Notes under the pieces: generated by a model
The model's database searches: none
The model's input: only the letters and a program-made list of their open reading frames with translations
Told to the model about the DNA's origin: nothing
Translations under genes and position numbers: made by a program
Shown: positions 5,734 to 9,735 of the stretch, piece after piece
Layout of the letters: the number at the start of each line of letters is the position of its first letter
Numbering within the stretch: position 1 is the first letter of the stretch
Assembly (NCBI GenBank): GCA_023269295.1
Contig: JAHFTU010000043.1
Coordinates: 1-9,735 of the forward strand
Direction: 5' to 3'
Length of the DNA: 9,735 nucleotides
Source of the DNA: Candidatus Woesearchaeota archaeon
GTDB taxonomy: Archaea > Nanobdellota > Nanobdellia > Woesearchaeales > UBA10216

Positions 5734-5761
5734 TTATATCATTTCTTTTTCATCCGCGTGA

Positions 5762-5989
5762 TTAAGCATGTTTTAAGAACTCATCTCTAGTTATTCCTAA
5801 ATCTTTCTTGATAATCTTTATGAGAAGCCCAGGGCCTATCTCTTCTCCTGAGTGATGGGGAATTGTTGTTTTTCTGCCATCAGGGTGCTTGTAAACCATA
5901 TGGCTGCCGGTAGTGTGACTGTAAATAAAGCCAAACTTCCCAATTATCTTAGCCAGCTCTTTCCCTGTGAGCTTCGGCAGCTTCGCCAA
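5762..5989 (-). CDS. hicA: HicA-family mRNA interferase toxin
   Basis: A 75-residue protein of the HicA (YcfA) family, which has a double-stranded-RNA-binding-like fold and cuts mRNA. The family features are clear: N-terminal LTGKELAKIIGKFGF, the GSH motif with catalytic His30 followed by MVYKHPDGRKTTIPHHSGEEIGPG, and a C-terminal IIKKDLGITRDEF helix. Length is normal. The start is TTG at 5987-5989, preceded by GAGGTG (5998-6003), a strong Shine-Dalgarno site made from the last two sense codons of hicB. The gap to hicB is 5 bases. Gene order is antitoxin first, the reverse of the E. coli hicAB order but common in other HicBA pairs. All key residues are present, so it should be active. Confidence 0.9.
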   Translation of the reverse strand: MAKLPKLTGKELAKIIGKFGFIYSHTTGSHMVYKHPDGRKTTIPHHSGEEIGPGLLIKIIKKDLGITRDEFLKHA

Positions 5990-5994
5990 CAGAA

Positions 5995-6201
5995 CTACAC
6001 CTCTATTTGTTGAACTCCCACAAATTCTTCAGAGATTTCAGGAGAATCTTCTGTTTGCAGGTACGCCATGATAGCTTCTTTCGTCCTTTTTAGCAGCTCG
6101 TCAACACTCTTCGCTTGTGTGTGACAACCAGGCAGACCAACTACTTCAGAAACAAGCCATCCATCATTATCTTTCTCTATGATAAGCGTATATTTTGTCA
6201 T
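5995..6201 (-). CDS. hicB: HicB-family antitoxin
   Basis: A 68-residue HicB antitoxin with the partial RNase H-like fold: YTLIIEKDNDGWLVSEVVGLPGCHTQAKSVDELLKR, containing the diagnostic E-x-D-x-DGW and GLPGC-x-TQ-x-S-x-DEL elements. It is the short form, lacking the C-terminal ribbon-helix-helix or HTH domain of longer HicB proteins, so autoregulation by DNA binding is less certain. It is expected to bind HicA and mask its active site. The ATG at 6199-6201 sits about 27 bases after a TATA box, so it is probably leaderless. Confidence 0.9.
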   Translation of the reverse strand: MTKYTLIIEKDNDGWLVSEVVGLPGCHTQAKSVDELLKRTKEAIMAYLQTEDSPEISEEFVGVQQIEV

Positions 6202-6224
6202 GTCGAAAGACTGAGCGAAAAGCG

Positions 6225-6232
6225 TATATAAA
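6225..6232 (-). promoter_or_regulatory. TATA box for hicB-hicA
   Basis: TTTATATA on the minus strand, preceded by the purine-rich AAAAGG, a plausible BRE. The centre is about 27 bases before the hicB ATG, predicting a leaderless transcript. CTTTT-GCTC-AAAAG (6234-6247), a small 5-bp hairpin, overlaps the BRE side. Confidence 0.7.
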
Positions 6233-6272
6233 CCTTTTGCTCAAAAGCAGGCTTTATTACATCTAAATTTTC

Positions 6273-6644
6273 CTATTTCTTCCCAGCAGCAAAGCTCTTG
6301 ATGATGTCAATCATGTACTTGCCCTCGTCAAGCTTGTAAATGACAGGTTCGCCCTTGAAGAGCTGCACGAGGTCAATCTCGTACTTTCCCGGCCTGGTCA
6401 CCCTTATTGACTCAAGGTCCAGCACAACCGGCTCGTCAGACGATGACGGGCCGACAATGTCAAGGACGTCCTGCTCTATCTGGCTCTTTTCCTTTTCGGA
6501 AAGGTTGACAACCATCTGCTTTGCCCTGTTGAGGCTTTCCTTCTTGATGTAGAAAAAGAGCTTGCCCCCGCACTTGCAGCCCTTTAGCAAGTCCTCTGAT
6601 AACTCCTCATAGAACGTGTTGCATCTGACGCACTGGTGGGGCAT
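6273..6644 (-). CDS. arvC: ArvC/OapC-family zinc-ribbon protein
   Basis: A 123-residue protein starting with a zinc ribbon (C5-x2-C8 and C23-x-C25-G-G) followed by a hydrophilic linker and a C-terminal domain with RVTRPGKYEIDLVQLFKGEPVIYKL, which fits the OapC/ArvC family (COG3364-like). It is the last gene of the arvA-arvB-arvC operon, whose order is conserved across Euryarchaeota and many DPANN archaea. The ATG lies 3 bases after the arvB stop, and AGGT overlapping that stop serves as ribosome site. In Haloferax the GTPase of this set drives extracellular vesicle formation, and the zinc-ribbon protein is thought to act with it; its biochemical role is not established. Arginines are few and AGG is used, as in resident genes. 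Confidence 0.88.
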   Translation of the reverse strand: MPHQCVRCNTFYEELSEDLLKGCKCGGKLFFYIKKESLNRAKQMVVNLSEKEKSQIEQDVLDIVGPSSSDEPVVLDLESIRVTRPGKYEIDLVQLFKGEPVIYKLDEGKYMIDIIKSFAAGKK

Positions 6645-6647
6645 TTT

Positions 6648-7052
6648 TTACCTATGGCTTCTCCTTTTCTTCTTCCTTTCATGAGTAAAAAGCTGGATCT
6701 TGTCAGGGTCCTTCCTGATTTCCTTAATCAGCGAAGCAGGGCCCAGAACAGTGAGGCCCTGGCGCTGGCCCAGCAGCATGTCTGCTATGTTGCTCTTTAT
6801 CGTCTTGCCAAAAGTGGCTTTTTTCCTGTCGGGGTAAACCACTGACAGCTCAATTCCCTTGAAGCGCTCGCTGATTTCTTCCATGGTCCTCCTGATAAGC
6901 GCAGCCTCCTCTTCTTTCCTCAGCCTGCCTTCAAGCACCACTATCTTGTCATCCTTAACCATGCCGAGCAGCTTCTTGATGCGCTCGTTTGAGCCCAGTC
7001 CCTCAATCTCCTCGTAAGGCACGAATTGCAGCGTCAGCATTTTTTTTATCAC
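6648..7052 (-). CDS. arvB: ArvB/OapB-family protein (DUF2073)
   Basis: A 134-residue protein of the DUF2073 (OapB/ArvB) family, with the typical opening LTLQFVPYEEIEGL, the segment KDDKIVVLEGRLRKEEEAALIRRTMEEI, and a basic C-terminus (ERKKKRRSHR). It is predicted cytosolic and accompanies the ArvA GTPase in almost all archaea that carry it, so it is probably a partner or regulator in the vesiculation system. The start may be GTG at 7050-7052, which overlaps the arvA stop as GTGA, or ATG at 7038-7040, four codons later; the conserved part begins at the latter. A GGTG in the arvA end lies about 10 bases before the ATG. Both starts fit translational coupling. Confidence 0.88.
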   Translation of the reverse strand: MIKKMLTLQFVPYEEIEGLGSNERIKKLLGMVKDDKIVVLEGRLRKEEEAALIRRTMEEISERFKGIELSVVYPDRKKATFGKTIKSNIADMLLGQRQGLTVLGPASLIKEIRKDPDKIQLFTHERKKKRRSHR

Positions 7053-7678
7053 ACCAGCCCGAAAAGCTCCTCGTAAAACTTGTCCATGTTCTTGCCGTAC
7101 TTGGCAGAGATCCCAACTATCCTGTACTGCGGGAAGGCAGCCTCAATCTTCTTCAAGTCAGATTTTTTCAGGTCCACCTTGTTGGCAACTATGAGCACGG
7201 GAATGTTCCTTGCCTGCAGGTTGCCTATGATTGTTATGTTGACTTGGGAATACGGGTCGTACGTCGAATCAAGCACAACTACGACAGCGTCCATGTCATC
7301 AAGCCACTTGATGGCGTCTATTACCCCCTTGGTAGCTTCCTTTGCCCTCGCCTTTGCCTTCTTGACGCTTAACCCGTGCTTCACAAAGTCCTCATAATCT
7401 ATCTTGGTGGCTATCCCTGGAGTGTCAACTAGGTTGAAGGAAAGCTCCTTCTTCCCGGACTTGATGTTGATTTGTTCCTTGATGTTGATTTCCCTTGTCT
7501 CGTGCGGGATTGAGCTGACTATTCCCATGTCCTCGCCAAGCCAGTCCTGGCAGATGCGGTTTGCAAGGGTCGTTTTTCCCCCGTTCGGAGGCCCGTAGAG
7601 CCCAAGCTTCACGTGCTTCTTCTTCCTGAACAAATCTCTTAGAACCTTCTGGATAAACTTGTTAATCGCATCAAGCAT
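7049..7678 (-). CDS. arvA: ArvA-type Era/Ras-like small GTPase (archaeal vesiculation GTPase)
   Basis: A 209-residue small GTPase. The motifs are complete: P-loop GPPNGGKT (residues 29-36), G2 Thr61 in HETRE, G3 DTPG (85-88), G4 NKVD (166-169) and G5 SAK (191-193). Residues 1-21 form a basic amphipathic helix that could sit on a membrane. An insertion of Lys/Ala-rich helix follows G3 (~100-118), as in the archaeal Era-like family next to DUF2073. In Haloferax volcanii the orthologue (ArvA) is required for making extracellular vesicles. The ATG at 7676-7678 is chosen because GGAG lies 9 bases before it; a GTG ten codons upstream (7706-7708) would add a non-conserved extension. It is the first gene of arvA-B-C and diverges from the HTH/PIN pair. 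Confidence 0.9.
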   Translation of the reverse strand: MLDAINKFIQKVLRDLFRKKKHVKLGLYGPPNGGKTTLANRICQDWLGEDMGIVSSIPHETREINIKEQINIKSGKKELSFNLVDTPGIATKIDYEDFVKHGLSVKKAKARAKEATKGVIDAIKWLDDMDAVVVVLDSTYDPYSQVNITIIGNLQARNIPVLIVANKVDLKKSDLKKIEAAFPQYRIVGISAKYGKNMDKFYEELFGLV

Positions 7679-7736
7679 TGTTATTTTCTCCAAAACGCGA
7701 AATTGCACCTTTTTTTCGTCTACAGTGACGACGGCA

Positions 7737-7752
7737 GCTGACTTTTGCTGAC
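7737..7752. repeat. Direct repeat GCTGAC-TTTT-GCTGAC
   Basis: GCTGAC at 7737-7742 and 7747-7752, exactly 10 bases apart from start to start, about one helical turn. It lies in the divergent promoter region, over the expected transcription start of arvA if the TATA box at 7771-7779 is used, so it could be a repressor site. The copies are short and may be chance. Confidence 0.35.
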
Positions 7753-7770
7753 TCCTGATTATCCTGAAAG

Positions 7771-7779
7771 ATATATAAA
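7771..7779 (-). promoter_or_regulatory. TATA box, probably for the arvA operon
   Basis: The minus strand reads TTTATATAT. It would start transcription near 7750 and give arvA a leader of about 70 bases carrying the GGAG site. The element is nearly symmetric and could also act on the plus strand, but a better placed box exists there. Confidence 0.5.
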
Positions 7780-7813
7780 AAGCTTTTGTTTTGGCATCGC
7801 AGCCGCAATCAAA

Positions 7814-7824
7814 AAACTTATTAA
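7814..7824 (+). promoter_or_regulatory. TATA box for the HTH/PIN gene pair
   Basis: AAACTTATTAA, centred about 30 bases before the ATG at 7849. The 5' end would fall within a few bases of the start codon, and no Shine-Dalgarno site is present, as expected for a leaderless first gene. Confidence 0.6.
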
Positions 7825-7848
7825 GCAGCCAAAACAGCAGAAAACCCC

Positions 7849-8391
7849 ATGGAAGAGGTTGTGCGGCAGGACATTCTTGAAGTCCTTAAGGAAGGCCTTG
7901 AGGCGCTTAAGGAGGGCGACGCGTTCAGGGTTAAGGAATTAAGCAACAATGTCATCCACAATGCCTCAATATTCCAGGATGAGGATTCCCTTGATATTGC
8001 TGTCCTGATGTACGCATTGTCAAAGACCATGGAGAAAGGCAGGCTTGACGCAGATGAGCTTGCCAAGCTGCTCACGAAGGCAAAGTCAGCGCTTGATACC
8101 TTTAACTTTGCCGAGCACAGGCTGGCGGTCAAGCTGGCGCTCAAAAAAATATCCGAAGCAGATGCCAGGCTGAAGATTTTTGTGAGCAGCGTGATAGACC
8201 AGGCCCAGCTGAAAAAGGGCTGCAAGATATGCATGCACGGCGTTTCTGTCGCAAGGACAGCAAACATACTAGGCATTTCAAGATGGGAACTCATGCAGTA
8301 CCTCGGCAGGACAACGTTCCATGACGAGGTTGTTGAGACAGTCAGCGCGCAGGACCGGCTGGCACTTGCAAGGAAGGTGTTTGGCAGATGA
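7849..8391 (+). CDS. Helical protein with C-terminal helix-turn-helix, partner of the PIN protein
   Basis: A 180-residue, almost entirely helical protein; I do not recognise the family by name. Residues 1-120 are amphipathic helices rich in Lys, Glu and Ala. They are followed by GCKICMHG with a C125-x2-C128 pair, then SVARTANILGISRWELMQYLGRT (~132-154), which reads as a helix-turn-helix with the ILGIS turn. The last 25 residues are acidic and helical. Its stop overlaps the next gene's ATG by 4 bases (ATGA), so the two are translated together. By analogy with VapB-VapC it could be a DNA-binding partner that restrains the PIN protein, but it is twice the size of VapB, so another role such as an RNA-processing pair is equally open. 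Codon use is resident-like. Confidence 0.8.
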   Translation: MEEVVRQDILEVLKEGLEALKEGDAFRVKELSNNVIHNASIFQDEDSLDIAVLMYALSKTMEKGRLDADELAKLLTKAKSALDTFNFAEHRLAVKLALKKISEADARLKIFVSSVIDQAQLKKGCKICMHGVSVARTANILGISRWELMQYLGRTTFHDEVVETVSAQDRLALARKVFGR

Positions 8392-9155
8392 GCGCGAAGG
8401 CAAACGTGAAGAAGCTCTCTGAACTGGCAGGCTCGCGGCTGCTGGTGTTTGACACAGGCCCCCTCATCAGCCTAACTGTAAACAACCTGCTAAGCACGCT
8501 TGAAAAGCTGAAGGAGCGCTACAACGGCAGGTTTGTGATACCGGAATCTGTAAAGGGCGAGCTAGTTGACGAGCCCCTCAGGACAAAGAAGTTTATGTTT
8601 GAGGCAATGCAGGTTCAAAGACTGATAAGCACAGGAGTGCTTGAAGTTGTTGATGACAATGACACAAAAGAGCTCACGCTTGAGCTGCTCAGACTTGCGA
8701 ACAATTCCTTTGCTGCCAAAGGAAAGGCTGTCCAGATAGTCCAATACGGTGAAATGGCAAGCATCGCAGCTGCCAAAATGCTTGACGCAGAAGCACTGGT
8801 GCTTGACGAGCGGATAACGCGAGAGCTCGTAGAGCACCCGAAGCACCTTGCTGACCTGATGGAGAAAAGGCTCCATACAACTGTCACAGTCAACGACCAA
8901 AATGTCCTGCTGCTGCAGCAGTACGTGTCCAAGACGAAAATACTGAGATCCGTTGAACTGGTCTCTGTTGCGTTTGAGTTCGGGCTCCTTGACAGGTACA
9001 TAGCTGTTGGCGAAGAGCAGGCAATCCCTGAAGTGAGAAAAAAGCTGCTGGAAAGCGTGCTGTGGGGATTGAAGATGAACGGCTGCGCTGTAAGCGGAAA
9101 GGAAATAGAGCAGTTTGTAGGAATAGTAAGTGGGCACAATTCTGAAACACACTAG
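8388..9155 (+). CDS. PIN-domain nuclease-like protein with C-terminal helical domain
   Basis: A 255-residue protein whose first ~150 residues are a PIN (VapC-like) fold. The acidic residues fall in the expected places: Asp22 in LLVFDTGPLISL, Glu58 in VIPESVKGEL, Glu122 in GEMASIAAA and Asp140 in ALVLDERIT. These four would hold the metal ions for RNA cleavage. Residues ~150-255 form an extra helical domain not found in toxin VapC proteins (about 130 residues), so this looks like a larger archaeal PIN family. The ATG at 8388 overlaps the upstream stop, and AAGGTG 8 bases before it is a good ribosome site. The TAG stop shares the bases CTAG (9152-9155) with the stop of the converging gene. Confidence 0.82.
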   Translation: MSAKANVKKLSELAGSRLLVFDTGPLISLTVNNLLSTLEKLKERYNGRFVIPESVKGELVDEPLRTKKFMFEAMQVQRLISTGVLEVVDDNDTKELTLELLRLANNSFAAKGKAVQIVQYGEMASIAAAKMLDAEALVLDERITRELVEHPKHLADLMEKRLHTTVTVNDQNVLLLQQYVSKTKILRSVELVSVAFEFGLLDRYIAVGEEQAIPEVRKKLLESVLWGLKMNGCAVSGKEIEQFVGIVSGHNSETH

Positions 9156-9568
9156 GCCGGCGCATGCGCCAATAAACGAAGTGTTAGAGCTTGTACATCA
9201 ACAACGTGGTAATCTGTTTCTGGCAATGTTCTTCCCGACTGATGAATTTGATAAAACTTCCAATCGGAGTAATCAACACGTGAAAGTTTCGAGTCACATA
9301 AAACCATACATGAAATTCCATCTTCGTATTTTATTAAACCAAGAACTTTGAAAAGTGCTGATTCGTCCCGTTGGAACACGTAAGCTAAGGCGTTATCATC
9401 TGCAGGGCCTATAACGAAGGCGGGAGAAGAGTGAAAAGGGCCAGGACGTGACATCGCATCAATTGGTTTCACAGAAACCTTTAAACTTTTCAGGCCTGCT
9501 AATTGGCCAGCAAGTAACGTTATTTCAGAATTTACTATTAGCTCTAATTGAGGAGGTAAATTTGCCAT
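9152..9568 (-). CDS. Unrecognised 138-residue protein
   Basis: No family is recognised. The protein is soluble, with no membrane segment. It has an N-terminal helix pair (residues ~1-25), then alternating beta-type segments such as AFVIGP, ALAYVFQRDESALFKVLGLIKY, GISCMVLCD and SDWKFYQI, which suggests a small alpha/beta fold. The ATG at 9566-9568 follows AAGGAT by 2 bases and a TATA box (9592-9601) by about 28, so a leaderless or very short-leader start is likely. Its five arginines are four CGN and one AGA, with no AGG, unlike ychF, hinting at recent transfer. The stop TAG overlaps the stop of the PIN gene inside CTAG. The final codons contain a perfect 12-base palindrome (GGCGCATGCGCC, 9159-9170). 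Confidence 0.7.
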   Translation of the reverse strand: MANLPPQLELIVNSEITLLAGQLAGLKSLKVSVKPIDAMSRPGPFHSSPAFVIGPADDNALAYVFQRDESALFKVLGLIKYEDGISCMVLCDSKLSRVDYSDWKFYQIHQSGRTLPETDYHVVDVQALTLRLLAHAPA

Positions 9569-9591
9569 TTATCCTTACCTTTCAAAAGGCG

Positions 9592-9601
9592 TTTATAAAT
9601 A
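9592..9601 (-). promoter_or_regulatory. TATA box for the 9568 minus gene
   Basis: The minus strand reads TATTTATAAA, centred about 28 bases before the ATG at 9568, which predicts a start within a few bases of the codon. Confidence 0.65.
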
Positions 9602-9634
9602 TTTTGTCTGTAACGGCTTAGTAGAAAAAGTCTG

Positions 9635-9686
9635 TAGGCGTAGCCTATGTTGTAGGCGATTAGCCTACAAAACAGCTCTGCTGTTT
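9635..9686. repeat. Three adjacent small hairpins
   Basis: Hairpin A is TAGGC (9635-9639), loop GTA, GCCTA (9643-9647). Hairpin B is TTGTAGGC (9650-9657), loop GATTA, GCCTACAA (9663-9670). Hairpin C is AAACAGC (9670-9676), loop TCT, GCTGTTT (9680-9686). All stems are perfect, and A and B share the TAGGC/GCCTA core, so B may be a longer copy of A. They sit upstream of the minus-strand promoter at 9592. The minus frame that runs through them (9544-9735) is not a believable gene. The rest of 9687-9735 shows nothing else. Confidence 0.75.
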
Positions 9687-9735
9687 GCGTTCTGATGTGC
9701 TTGCATTTGACTGTGCTACCAAACAACCGTTTCAA

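Noticed and set aside
5555..5761. 68-residue plus-strand open frame after the membrane-hairpin gene
   Set aside because: It is Ser- and Phe-rich, as expected from the complement of the charged RelB-like frame at 5590-5733, and it starts inside the preceding gene.
8562..9152. 196-residue minus-strand open frame opposite the PIN gene
   Set aside because: The opposite strand has PIN motifs, a coupled start and a ribosome site. The minus product, rich in Cys, His and Leu without pattern, is a shadow.
9159..9170. GGCGCATGCGCC as a protein-binding operator
   Set aside because: It lies in the last codons of a gene (LAHAPA), far from any start site on either strand. Without a second copy there is no reason to call it an operator.
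9544..9735. 63-residue minus-strand open frame at the right edge
   Set aside because: It is encoded largely by the three tandem hairpins and overlaps the promoter and start of the 138-residue gene.

Overview
The window is archaeal. It carries an OBG-type GTPase of the archaeal YchF family, the ArvA-ArvB-ArvC gene set known from Euryarchaeota and DPANN archaea, an AglD-like flippase, a tRNA whose intron can be drawn as a bulge-helix-bulge, and TATA boxes about 25 bases upstream of start codons (leaderless first genes), with Shine-Dalgarno sites mainly at internal genes. A small-genome DPANN-type archaeon is plausible but cannot be proven from this sequence. Native-looking genes use AGG for most arginines, and the only tRNA here is tRNA-Arg(CCT), which reads AGG.

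Layout. Positions 1-566 (minus) hold the N-terminal part of a multi-pass membrane protein that runs off the left edge. Next come two adjacent perfect hairpins (643-688) and tRNA-Arg(CCT) (736-857), which has a 46-base intron in its T-loop. A flippase-like membrane protein (899-1966) follows, converging on an unrecognised 196-residue protein (2015-2605, minus). An AT-rich stretch with several TATA-like sites leads to a leaderless 333-residue protein (2838-3839). Its N-terminal two thirds look like a proteasome-type Ntn hydrolase with the catalytic Thr directly behind the initiator Met; this is the most interesting gene here. The YchF-family GTPase (3863-5062) follows from its own promoter and overlaps by 4 bases a small membrane-hairpin protein (5059-5613).

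On the minus strand, 5590-6201 is a HicB-HicA toxin-antitoxin pair followed by a short RelB-like antitoxin ORF with no toxin next to it. Then 6273-7678 (minus) is the arvA-arvB-arvC operon: a Ras/Era-like small GTPase linked to extracellular vesicle formation in Haloferax, plus its two conserved partners. Divergent from it, 7849-9155 is a coupled pair of an HTH-containing protein and a PIN-domain nuclease-like protein. The last gene (9152-9568, minus) is unrecognised, and the right edge carries three adjacent small hairpins.

Three genes (the proteasome-like protein, the membrane-hairpin protein and the last minus-strand gene) use CGN arginine codons far more than ychF does and look AT-richer. 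They may be recent arrivals among resident housekeeping genes.
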